Both the position numbers and the translations under genes were made by a program. From assembly GCA_009918865.1 (NCBI GenBank), contig RGCY01000086.1, positions 1 to 5,520 of the forward strand: 5,520 nucleotides of DNA, given 5' to 3'. Below are positions 1 to 5,520 of this stretch, piece by piece; position 1 is the first letter of the stretch; every line of letters begins with the position of its first letter. The notes beneath the pieces are model-generated. The model searched no databases, was not told the origin of the DNA, and worked only from the letters and a program-made list of their open reading frames with translations. Source of the DNA: Actinomycetota bacterium. GTDB taxonomy: Bacteria > Actinomycetota > Actinomycetes > S36-B12 > UBA5976.

Positions 1-5
1 CGACA

Positions 6-995
6 GTGCAACGTGTGAGCGCGGCCGTGATTCTTGCTGGGGTTTCAGCTTGGCTCATCTGGAATCTCATCGCTGCGCCAGCCCAGTTTTTCACAGTAGG
101 CATTCAAGGTTTGAGCAATGGCGCTTTGTATGCACTCATTGCGCTCGGCTACACGCTCGTCTACGGCATCATCGAGCTCATCAACTTCGCCCACGGTGAC
201 TTGTTCATGCTCGGCACCCTTTTCAGCGCGTGGATTCTCACGAAACTATTGCAACAAACGTCACCCTCCATGGGTGGGTTCTTGTGGTTCGTCGCCACGC
301 TCCTTGGCGCGATGGTCTTTTGCAGTGCCATCAATGTGGCGATTGAATTCTTCGCGTATAGACGCCTTCGCAAAGCGCCCAAACTTGCTCCGCTCATCAC
401 TGCTGTCGGTGTGTCCTTCATCCTGCAATTCATTGGGTTGAGTTGGAACGGGTCCGGTCCTAAGAATTGGAACACTGTTTTACCGGATCATGATTACATG
501 TTCTTCGGTGTCACCGTCAATTCGCAAGCGCTCATCGTGCTTGGCGTGACCCTGCCACTGCTTGGTTTGATGACATTCATCGTGTCGCGCACGCGTGCTG
601 GCAAGGCCATGCGCGCCACCGCCCAAGACCAAGATGCTGCGCGACTCATGGGAATCAATGTCAATCGCACAATCTCGTTCACCTTTGCGATGGGTGGTGC
701 GCTTGCTGGCGCCGCTGGGGTTATGTATCAGCAAACTGTTGGCACCACCAATTACAACCTAGGTTTTCAACTTGGCCTAATCGCTTTCACCTCAGCGGTA
801 CTCGGCGGAATTGGAAGTTTGCCGGGTGCGGTGCTCGGCGGTTTACTTATTGGCGTCATTCAGGGCCTTAACGACGGGCTGCCACACGGGCTTGGACAAA
901 AGTGGTCGCAGTCGGTGGTCTTCACAATTCTGATCTTGCTCATGGTGTTCAAACCTGCCGGTCTGTTCGGTTCCAACGCCGTGGAGAAGGTGTGA
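6..995 (+). CDS. livH: LivH-type branched-chain amino-acid ABC transporter permease (5' end uncertain)
   Basis: Inner-membrane permease of a HAAT-family ABC importer; with LivM it forms the channel through which amino acids delivered by a binding protein pass. The LivH hallmarks are clear: GLSNGALYALIALGYTLVYG (residues 35-54) followed by INFAHGD (59-65), the YRRLRKAPKLAPLI stretch (118-131), and the cytoplasmic ATPase-contact (EAA-like) loop GKAMRATAQDQDAARLMG (199-216), then Gly-rich membrane segments 228-290. The protein is almost wholly hydrophobic with several membrane segments. The first available start is a GTG at base 6 and the frame is open to the window edge, so the true start may lie further left. 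About 30 residues, including one extra hydrophobic segment (5-24), precede the usual LivH start region. It ends 4 nt before livM. Family assignment is secure; the transported substrate is inferred only from the family, which also includes urea and amide importers. Confidence 0.93.
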   Translation: MQRVSAAVILAGVSAWLIWNLIAAPAQFFTVGIQGLSNGALYALIALGYTLVYGIIELINFAHGDLFMLGTLFSAWILTKLLQQTSPSMGGFLWFVATLLGAMVFCSAINVAIEFFAYRRLRKAPKLAPLITAVGVSFILQFIGLSWNGSGPKNWNTVLPDHDYMFFGVTVNSQALIVLGVTLPLLGLMTFIVSRTRAGKAMRATAQDQDAARLMGINVNRTISFTFAMGGALAGAAGVMYQQTVGTTNYNLGFQLGLIAFTSAVLGGIGSLPGAVLGGLLIGVIQGLNDGLPHGLGQKWSQSVVFTILILLMVFKPAGLFGSNAVEKV

Positions 996-999
996 TGTC

Positions 1000-2316
1000 A
1001 TGGCGCTGCTGAAACCAACTCGACCAGGCCCTGCAATCGCGACCGACCGCAAATGGGCATTGAGTTTTGCCGTCGGCGTTGTCGGAATCTTCCTCGGCTA
1101 CCAGTTCGTGGTGCCGCATCTGCCCTACCAAGTGGCATCGTTTGTGGACGACTGGCTGCCCTTGACCGCGCTGAACGAAGCATCTGTGTATGTGATTCTC
1201 GCGCTCGGGTTAAACATCGTCGTCGGATACGCGGGGCTTCTGGACCTCGGTTTCGTTGCTTTCTGGGCCATCGGTGGATATGTCGTCGGCTGGCTGATGA
1301 GTGGGTTTTTCGACTCGGCGCGTGTCAACATTCTTGGTCACCCACCAATTGGACTGCCCAACGGTGTGCACATCTCTTTCTGGCTGGTTTTGCTCATTGC
1401 AGGAGCCTTCTGCGCACTTTGGGGTGTCATCATCGGTTGGCCAACGCTGCGGCTGAAGAGTGACTACCTCGCACTCGTGACTCTCGGGTTTGGTGAAATC
1501 ATTCCTCAGGTGTTCGTCAATGGCGAAGACATCAACGGGTTCAACTTGTCCAATGGCAGCAAGGGCATCACGCCCGTGGATGGCATCGACCTGTTTGGCA
1601 AGTTGCTCGGTCCATTTGATCTTGCGTTCAAGTTCCTTATCTACGCCGGCATCGCCGCATTCGTCGTTCTTCTCTCACTGCGCCTGCGAGAAGGCCGCTT
1701 GGGTCGCGCCTGGCTTGCCATTCGTGAGGACGAACTCGCAGCAAGCATGATGGGAGTACCACTACGCAAGACCAAACTCGCTGCCTACGCAGTTGGTGCG
1801 TTCTCCGGTGGGCTTGGTGGTGCTGCCTTCGCCACTCAGGTCAACGGTGTCTTTGCTGAACGGTTCAACTTTTCAATCTCCATCATCTTGCTGGCGATGG
1901 TCGTGCTCGGCGGCATGGGGAATGTCTGGGGTGTCATCATTGGCGCTCTGGTGCTCGCGTGGATTAACTCCACAGGCTTGGTGCAATTCGGTCAGACGTT
2001 CAACAATGCCTTTGGCACCCAAATCAACTTCCCTTCCTACAACTTCCTGCTCTTTGGAATCATTCTTATTTTGATGATGCTCTTCCGGCGTGAGGGTCTG
2101 ATTCCTGAGCGGCGCACAAAGTTGCTCTTGCGTGAACCCGAGCGAGGGCAGATGACAGCCCTAGGCGCGGAAGCTGAACTAGTGGCGGCCGAAGAGGCCA
2201 TTCACACCCAGACGGACCCACCGAGTGAAGGCAAACTTGCAACTCAAACGGACGACGCCGGTATGGGTGTTGATGCACCGCAGTCGGGGGACTCGACGGA
2301 AGGCGGACGTTCATGA
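1000..2316 (+). CDS. livM: LivM-type branched-chain amino-acid ABC transporter permease with long C-terminal tail
   Basis: Second membrane subunit of the Liv importer. Recognisable LivM blocks are ALGLNIVVGYAGLLDLGFVAF (split here as ALGLNIVVGY 68-77 and AGLLDLGFVAF 78-88), GWPTLRLKSDYLALVTLGFGE (GWPTLRLKSDY 146-156; LALVTLGFGE 157-166), the EAA-like ATPase-contact loop GRAWLAIREDELAASMMG (235-252), and the Gly-rich VVLGGMGNVWGVIIGA (301-316). A first membrane segment lies near 19-38. The start ATG follows GGAGAAGG (983-990) at a 9-nt spacing, a good ribosome-binding site, 4 nt after the livH stop. The membrane core ends near residue 364; the remaining ~70 residues are hydrophilic, first basic (RREGLIPERRTK) and then Ala/Glu/Asp/Thr/Gln-rich, with no membrane segment, probably a disordered cytoplasmic tail. 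This makes it longer than E. coli-type LivM cores. It overlaps livG by ATGA, implying coupled translation. Confidence 0.95.
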   Translation: MALLKPTRPGPAIATDRKWALSFAVGVVGIFLGYQFVVPHLPYQVASFVDDWLPLTALNEASVYVILALGLNIVVGYAGLLDLGFVAFWAIGGYVVGWLMSGFFDSARVNILGHPPIGLPNGVHISFWLVLLIAGAFCALWGVIIGWPTLRLKSDYLALVTLGFGEIIPQVFVNGEDINGFNLSNGSKGITPVDGIDLFGKLLGPFDLAFKFLIYAGIAAFVVLLSLRLREGRLGRAWLAIREDELAASMMGVPLRKTKLAAYAVGAFSGGLGGAAFATQVNGVFAERFNFSISIILLAMVVLGGMGNVWGVIIGALVLAWINSTGLVQFGQTFNNAFGTQINFPSYNFLLFGIILILMMLFRREGLIPERRTKLLLREPERGQMTALGAEAELVAAEEAIHTQTDPPSEGKLATQTDDAGMGVDAPQSGDSTEGGRS

Positions 2317-3098
2317 CCGATGCCATCCGTGCTACCGACATCACTGTCTCATTCGGTGGTCTTGTTGCTGTGAATGCCGTGACTTTCACGGTTCCCGAGC
2401 GATCCGTTGTTTCGCTCATCGGGCCTAACGGTGCTGGTAAAACCACTTTCTTCAATGTGCTCACAGGCTTATACAAACCCGATTCCGGAGTTGTTGAGTT
2501 TCAAGACCGCGATGTCACTGGTCTGCCTCCGCACCGAATTGCTGAAGCTGGATTGGCGCGCACGTTCCAGAACATCCGCCTCTTCGGTTTGATGACCGCC
2601 GAAGAGAACGTGATGGTCGCCATGCATTCACAACTCAAGGCTGGAGTCATCGCCACGCTTTTGCGCACACGTGTGCAAAAGCGTGAAGAGGCGCAGGCAC
2701 GCGACCGAGCACGGGAATTGCTCGATTTCGTGGGCATCAGCCACACTCGTGATGAATATGCGCGCAACCTTTCCTACGGTGATCAACGCCGCCTGGAGGT
2801 AGCCCGCGCACTTGCCCTGCAGCCGAAAGTTCTGCTACTCGATGAACCCACCGCTGGCATGAACCCCCAGGAATCCGCGAGATTTGTGGAGTTCATTTAC
2901 CGCTTGCGTGAAGAACGTGACACTGCGGTGCTGCTAATTGAGCATGACATGTCCGTCGTCATGCGAGTCTCCGAGCGCATCACCGTTCTTGACCGTGGGG
3001 AGAAAATTGCTGAGGGCACTGCCGAGCAGGTGCGTTCAGATACTCGCGTGATTGAGGCCTACCTGGGCACAGGTGCAGCAGGAAGTGCAGGGCACTGA
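2313..3098 (+). CDS. livG: LivG-type ABC transporter ATP-binding protein
   Basis: Cytoplasmic ATPase that pairs with LivF to drive the Liv importer. All nucleotide-binding motifs are present in order: Walker A GPNGAGKT (37-44), Q-loop in ARTFQNIRLF (Gln86), signature LSYGDQ (153-158), Walker B VLLLDEPT (173-180) and the switch His in LIEHD (His211). ARTFQNIRLF and the charged helix region around 110-135 are typical of LivG rather than LivF. At 261 residues it has normal family length. The ATG at 2313 overlaps the livM stop (ATGA) and follows GGAAGGCGG (2298-2306), which supports this start. The reading frame contains a long perfect-looking palindrome (2654-2685) encoding the variable TLLRTRVQKR region. 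Family and subunit identity are secure; substrate is set by the missing binding protein. Confidence 0.95.
   Translation: MTDAIRATDITVSFGGLVAVNAVTFTVPERSVVSLIGPNGAGKTTFFNVLTGLYKPDSGVVEFQDRDVTGLPPHRIAEAGLARTFQNIRLFGLMTAEENVMVAMHSQLKAGVIATLLRTRVQKREEAQARDRARELLDFVGISHTRDEYARNLSYGDQRRLEVARALALQPKVLLLDEPTAGMNPQESARFVEFIYRLREERDTAVLLIEHDMSVVMRVSERITVLDRGEKIAEGTAEQVRSDTRVIEAYLGTGAAGSAGH
2654..2685. repeat. 32-nt near-perfect palindrome inside livG
   Basis: Two 15-nt arms, CACGCTTTTGCGCAC (2654-2668) and GTGTGCAAAAGCGTG (2671-2685), pair over their full length with a single G-T mismatch (2665/2674, a G-U wobble in RNA) and only 2 nt between them. The centre GCACACGTGTGC (2665-2676) is itself a perfect palindrome containing CACGTG. 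In mRNA it would form a stable hairpin in the middle of livG; in DNA it could be a dimeric protein-binding site. No T-run follows, so it is not a standard intrinsic terminator. The coding sequence is uninterrupted through it. Confidence 0.85.
3089..3092 (+). promoter_or_regulatory. ribosome-binding site favouring the livF ATG at 3100
   Basis: AGGG ends 7 nt before ATG 3100 and sits inside the last codons of livG. It supports 3100 over the TTG at 3052. A weaker AAGG (3113-3116) precedes the alternative ATG at 3124 by the same distance, so a slightly shorter LivF is not excluded. Confidence 0.45.
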
Positions 3099-3099
3099 C

Positions 3100-3828
3100 A
3101 TGACTCAAAACCAAGGCGTGGCAATGCTGAGTGTGCGCGATTTGCAGGTTGGCTACGGGGCAATTCTTGCAGTGAAAGGCATCTCACTCGATGTGCACGA
3201 GGGCGAAATTGTCACGTTGATTGGTAACAACGGCGCTGGAAAGTCAACAACACTTCGCACGATTTCTGGCTTGCTGCACCCACGAAGCGGCAGCATCACA
3301 TTCCAGGGTGAGTCGATTTCAGGTGTGCCCGGTCATGAAATTGTTGCACTCGGCATCGCACACTCACCGGAAGGTCGCCGCATCTTTCCCCGGATGACCG
3401 TTGCTGAGAACCTTGACCTCGGCGCATTCCTGCGCAAGGACCACGGCGCAGTTGCTGCTGATCGTGAGCGCGTATTGGAGCTCTTTCCGCGATTGGCAGA
3501 GCGAATCGGGCAGCGCGCGGGAACCATGAGTGGTGGTGAGCAGCAGATGCTTGCGGTGGCGCGTGCACTCATGGCATCGCCGAAATTGCTCCTTCTCGAT
3601 GAGCCGTCCATGGGTTTGGCACCTGTGTTGGTGGACGTGATTTTCGAAACCATCGGTCGCATCCGCGAGCAAGGAACCACGATTCTTTTGGTTGAGCAGA
3701 ACGCGCGTGCTGCGCTCGCCGTGGCGGATCGGGCATATGTGTTGGAATCTGGCAGCATCAAACTCTCAGGTGCGGCAAGTGATTTGGCGCGCAACCCAGA
3801 AGTTGCGGCGGCGTACCTCGGCGGATAG
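3100..3828 (+). CDS. livF: LivF-type ABC transporter ATP-binding protein
   Basis: Second ATPase of the Liv importer, 242 residues, the usual LivF length. Walker A is GNNGAGKST (42-50), the signature MSGGEQ (143-148), and Walker B LLLLDEPS (163-170). In place of the standard Q-loop Gln it has Glu in SPEGRRIFP (Glu91), and in place of the switch His it has Gln in LVEQN (Gln200). Both are normal for LivF, where E. coli LivF also reads LVEQN, so they are not defects. The C-terminus AAYLGG is also typical. The ATG at 3100 lies 1 nt after the livG stop with AGGG (3089-3092) 7 nt upstream. An earlier in-frame TTG at 3052 would add 16 residues inside livG and is unlikely; an ATG at 3124 that begins directly at the ABC domain is a possible alternative. 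It is the last gene of the cassette. Confidence 0.95.
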   Translation: MTQNQGVAMLSVRDLQVGYGAILAVKGISLDVHEGEIVTLIGNNGAGKSTTLRTISGLLHPRSGSITFQGESISGVPGHEIVALGIAHSPEGRRIFPRMTVAENLDLGAFLRKDHGAVAADRERVLELFPRLAERIGQRAGTMSGGEQQMLAVARALMASPKLLLLDEPSMGLAPVLVDVIFETIGRIREQGTTILLVEQNARAALAVADRAYVLESGSIKLSGAASDLARNPEVAAAYLGG

Positions 3829-3876
3829 CTGACTTCACATGTGGCAGGAGACCGGTGTCCGCAACTTGTGGTGCTG

Positions 3877-3896
3877 AGTGCGCATGGAGGCGCATT
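3877..3896. repeat. small inverted repeat (possible hairpin) after livF
   Basis: AGTGCGC (3877-3883) pairs with GCGCATT (3890-3896) across a 6-nt loop, giving 7 pairs with one G-U. It begins 48 nt after the livF stop. It could form a transcript-end structure for the liv operon, but the stem is short and no U-run follows, so calling it a terminator would be weakly supported. Confidence 0.4.
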
Positions 3897-3906
3897 AAGT
3901 CCTTAT

Positions 3907-3960
3907 TGAGTGCGGAGATTCTCGCCGCCAATCACAGCGGCTGAATGTGGGCCGCACTCG
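3907..3960. repeat. nested inverted repeats upstream of tspO
   Basis: An outer perfect 8-bp inverted repeat, GAGTGCGG (3908-3915) with CCGCACTC (3952-3959), encloses an inner 5-bp repeat GCCGC (3924-3928) with GCGGC (3937-3941). The transcript could fold into a stem with internal loops. The same TGAGTGCG also occurs at 3875-3882, so GAGTGCG appears twice directly and once inverted in under 90 nt. It lies directly ahead of tspO (outer arm ends 14 nt before its ATG). It might be an operator, a 5' leader structure or a termination region for livF. Only the repeats themselves are seen; the role is inferred. Confidence 0.45.
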
Positions 3961-3973
3961 CGCCGTCTGACCG

Positions 3974-4459
3974 ATGATTAGCCTTGTGTTTGTGTCCGCA
4001 CGCTCCGTGGTCGTCGTTGCAGGGTTGGTCTTGCTTGCCTGTTATGTCATCGGGTCGGGGGCATGGGTGCAGACATCAGGCAGTTGGTACTCATCATTGG
4101 CGCGTCCTTCGTGGCAGCCCCCGGACTGGGTCTTCGGTGTCATCTGGCCCTACAACTTCACAATTCTTGGCATCGCGCTGTTTGTGGTGCCTGGTCGACT
4201 GCCGGCGAATCGGCTTTGGCTATGGGTCAGTTTCTTCGCGATGAGTGTTATCGCCGCGTTGGGTTGGTCTTACCTGTTCTATGTTCCACACGCACTCGCT
4301 GCTGCGTCCATCAGTCTTGCGGTGGCGGCGCTGGCCACATTGCCGCTGGTGTGGCTTGTGTGGTCGGTCAGTCGACCGATTGCGCTGGCGCTAGTGCCCT
4401 ACCAAGTGTGGTTGTTTCTTGCGGCGTCGCTGTCAGCTGGTTATGCATCTCGCAACTGA
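3974..4459 (+). CDS. tspO: TspO/MBR family membrane protein (tryptophan-rich sensory protein)
   Basis: Small integral membrane protein of the TspO/MBR (translocator protein) family, 161 residues, about five hydrophobic segments (roughly 9-30, 52-73, 81-103, 107-130, 136-155). The family core WYSSLARPSWQPPDWVFGVI (38-57) with WPYN after it is clear, as are the matches to the helix-3 motif (ALGWSYLFY, 95-103, normally NLAWSPLFF-like) and helix 5 (VPYQVWLFLAASL, 141-153). Relatives bind porphyrins and other hydrophobic ligands and influence tetrapyrrole or stress responses; the ligand here is unknown. The helix-3 Asn usual before xxW is missing. An in-frame TGA at 3968 lies two codons ahead, so the start cannot be earlier; ATG 3974 has no visible Shine-Dalgarno sequence, and GTG at 3986 or 3992 are alternatives. 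The 3' end overlaps the opposing HisA-like gene by 19 bases. Confidence 0.88.
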   Translation: MISLVFVSARSVVVVAGLVLLACYVIGSGAWVQTSGSWYSSLARPSWQPPDWVFGVIWPYNFTILGIALFVVPGRLPANRLWLWVSFFAMSVIAALGWSYLFYVPHALAAASISLAVAALATLPLVWLVWSVSRPIALALVPYQVWLFLAASLSAGYASRN

Positions 4460-5160
4460 AGTGCGCCGGTGTGTAGCGCGGCGCCGACAATGACGCCCAC
4501 CACGCTCACACCCGAGTCAGCAAGAGTGCGCAGACGTTGAACATCCGCAGCATCTCGGACCCCACCACTAGCCACCACCTGAAAGCCGCGAGCTGCCACG
4601 CGATTGATCAATTCCAAAGATGGACCACGCAGTGCGCCATCCGCTTCCACATCCGTGACGACAATGCGCGGACTCATGGGTAACAGCACATCTAGGGCAG
4701 CATCAAGTGGCCCACAGTCAATTGCTGAGCCACGAGAAATCACCTGGTCATCGCGCACGTCAAGACAAAAGTTCACGTCACACGGCGGTGACATGAACGT
4801 GCTGGTCAGCCATTCCACATCCAGCAGGGCTTCGCATGCCACATTAACTCGATCTGGTGTGAGAGTCAGCGCTGAGTTGAGGCTTGCCGCATCGACAATG
4901 CCGCCACTGAGTTGAACTTTCATCCCGTGTTCATGTGCCTGCTGCACTGCCGCAGCGATGTGCCCATCGTTGGCACCAAGCCGCCGCGCACGGTCCAAAT
5001 CCACGAGATGAATCCATGTCGCACCGGATAGCGCCAGCGCCGACAACACAGCAGAAACATCATCGCCGAGCACCGACGCACGTGCTGCGCCACTCGGTGC
5101 AGCCAACTGGCCACCAGCGATGTCAATTGCCGGGATGACAGTGAAGGTGCTACTACTCAT
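4441..5160 (-). CDS. HisA/PriA-like (beta/alpha)8-barrel protein with altered substrate-binding residues
   Basis: A 239-residue relative of HisA/PriA, the isomerase of ProFAR in histidine synthesis (PriA also acts on phosphoribosylanthranilate in tryptophan synthesis). Framework matches are VIPAIDI with Asp13 (catalytic base position), TWIHLVDLD (48-56), LSGGI (84-88), RVNV (104-107), FCLDV (131-135), IVVTDVEADGAL with Asp170 and Asp174 (166-177), and VASGGV (196-201). Compared from memory with M. tuberculosis PriA, four usual ligand-contact residues are changed: the Arg of the first loop (RLVQG) is Ala21, the Arg of SGGIRD is Val89, the Trp of RGW is Ser145, and the Lys/Arg after IVG is Ala227. 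The last helix is also short. It could be a divergent PriA or a paralogue with another job. ATG 5160 overlaps the esterase stop as ATGA, and no strong ribosome-binding site is seen, which suggests translational coupling. No other his gene is visible in the window. Confidence 0.82.
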   Translation of the reverse strand: MSSSTFTVIPAIDIAGGQLAAPSGAARASVLGDDVSAVLSALALSGATWIHLVDLDRARRLGANDGHIAAAVQQAHEHGMKVQLSGGIVDAASLNSALTLTPDRVNVACEALLDVEWLTSTFMSPPCDVNFCLDVRDDQVISRGSAIDCGPLDAALDVLLPMSPRIVVTDVEADGALRGPSLELINRVAARGFQVVASGGVRDAADVQRLRTLADSGVSVVGVIVGAALHTGALQLRDA

Positions 5161-5520
5161 TCACGCACCAGGCGATGAGCAAGCCACTCAAGGGCCAAGG
5201 GGTAGCGGTAGTCGATGCCACCGTGGCGGCCGTCAATGAGTTCAAAGAAGACCTTGTCATCGGGAACGCCGCAGGTTTCAAGTTCCGCTCGGAACGCAGA
5301 AGCGCCGAGATCAAGGAAATATTCGTCAGATTTCCCGGCGTCTATCCAAATCCAATCCAAGGATGCGATGGCATCTCGGTGTTTGCTCACCATGCGCACG
5401 GGGTCCCAATCAAGCCAACGTTGCCACCGCTCATCGATGATGCGACCCGTCACTTGGTTGAACGGCAGCAAGGGCGTGCCGTCGGTGTCGGCTGAAAATG
5501 CAGCAGAGCAACCAAGCGCT
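5157..5520 (-). CDS. alpha/beta-hydrolase putative esterase, C-terminal part (5' end outside window)
   Basis: About 121 residues of a C-terminal half; the frame stays open through the right edge (reading ALGCSAAFSADTDGTP ahead of the internal TTG at 5471), so the gene begins beyond base 5520. It matches the esterase D/enterochelin-esterase-like family common in actinobacteria: TGRIIDERWQRWLDWDPVRM, the acid motif DAGKSDEYFLDLGA (Asp of SDEY, expected catalytic acid) and the histidine motif DGRHGGIDYRYPLALEWLA (His of RHGG, expected catalytic base). The nucleophile serine elbow would be upstream and is not in the window. Such enzymes hydrolyse ester bonds; the substrate cannot be told. Its TGA overlaps the start of the HisA-like gene, so the two are very likely co-translated. 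Confidence 0.8.
   Translation of the reverse strand, partial: ALGCSAAFSADTDGTPLLPFNQVTGRIIDERWQRWLDWDPVRMVSKHRDAIASLDWIWIDAGKSDEYFLDLGASAFRAELETCGVPDDKVFFELIDGRHGGIDYRYPLALEWLAHRLVRE

Noticed and set aside
2066..2476. 136-residue open frame on the - strand across the livM/livG junction
   Set aside because: It covers the ends of two clear genes on the other strand and shows no domain.
3333..3794. 153-residue open frame on the - strand
   Set aside because: It lies wholly antisense to livF, whose ABC motifs are intact; its translation is Ser/Arg/Ala-rich with no recognisable domain, a typical shadow frame.
3190..3828. Apparently degenerate Q-loop (Glu) and switch residue (Gln) in LivF
   Set aside because: Both substitutions are normal for the LivF family, including E. 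coli LivF for the switch position, so the protein is not a broken ATPase.
3906..3934. Possible promoter for tspO with TTGAGT as a -35 box
   Set aside because: At the right spacing the -10 position reads CAATCA, which barely resembles TATAAT; it is not supportable from sequence alone.
4063..4476. 137-residue open frame on the + strand
   Set aside because: It is an alternative frame of tspO with Cys/Gly/Val-rich translation; the tspO frame has the family motifs.
4604..4915. 103-residue open frame on the + strand
   Set aside because: It is antisense to the HisA-like gene, Ser/Thr/Arg-rich and without any domain.
5157..5471. A 104-residue gene starting at TTG 5471
   Set aside because: The frame continues open to the window edge with residues fitting the esterase fold, so this TTG is an internal Leu codon of a longer gene.

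Overview
The window looks like chromosomal DNA of an actinobacterium with moderate (mid-50s by eye) GC content. This rests on four things: the style of the branched-chain amino-acid (Liv) transport cassette, a HisA protein closest in wording to actinobacterial PriA, the actinobacterial type of esterase, and the tightly packed genes. A streamlined aquatic actinobacterium would fit, but that is inference. No tRNA, rRNA, CRISPR array, transposase or insertion-sequence end was seen.

Left part (1 to about 3828, + strand): four genes in the order livH, livM, livG, livF encode the two permeases and two ATPases of a HAAT-family ABC importer (branched-chain amino acids, or a related substrate such as urea or short amides). 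Gene spacing is 4 nt (livH/livM), an ATGA overlap (livM/livG) and 1 nt (livG/livF), so this is one transcription and translation unit. The periplasmic-type binding protein (LivK/LivJ) is not present; it may lie upstream of the left edge. LivM carries a long polar C-terminal tail. livG contains a striking 32-nt near-perfect palindrome.

Middle (3829-3973): a 145-nt gene-free stretch with several inverted and direct repeats that share the core GAGTGCG, followed by a TspO/MBR-family membrane protein (3974-4459, +).

Right part (4441-5520, - strand): a two-gene unit transcribed leftward, consisting of an alpha/beta-hydrolase esterase (5' end beyond the window) and a HisA/PriA-like (beta/alpha)8-barrel protein joined by an ATGA overlap. 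The HisA-like gene converges on tspO and their last 19 bases overlap. The HisA-like protein keeps the barrel framework and catalytic aspartates but lacks several substrate-binding residues expected in HisA/PriA, and is the best lead in the window for an undescribed function. Otherwise the gene content is ordinary, and no clear novel multi-gene system is visible.
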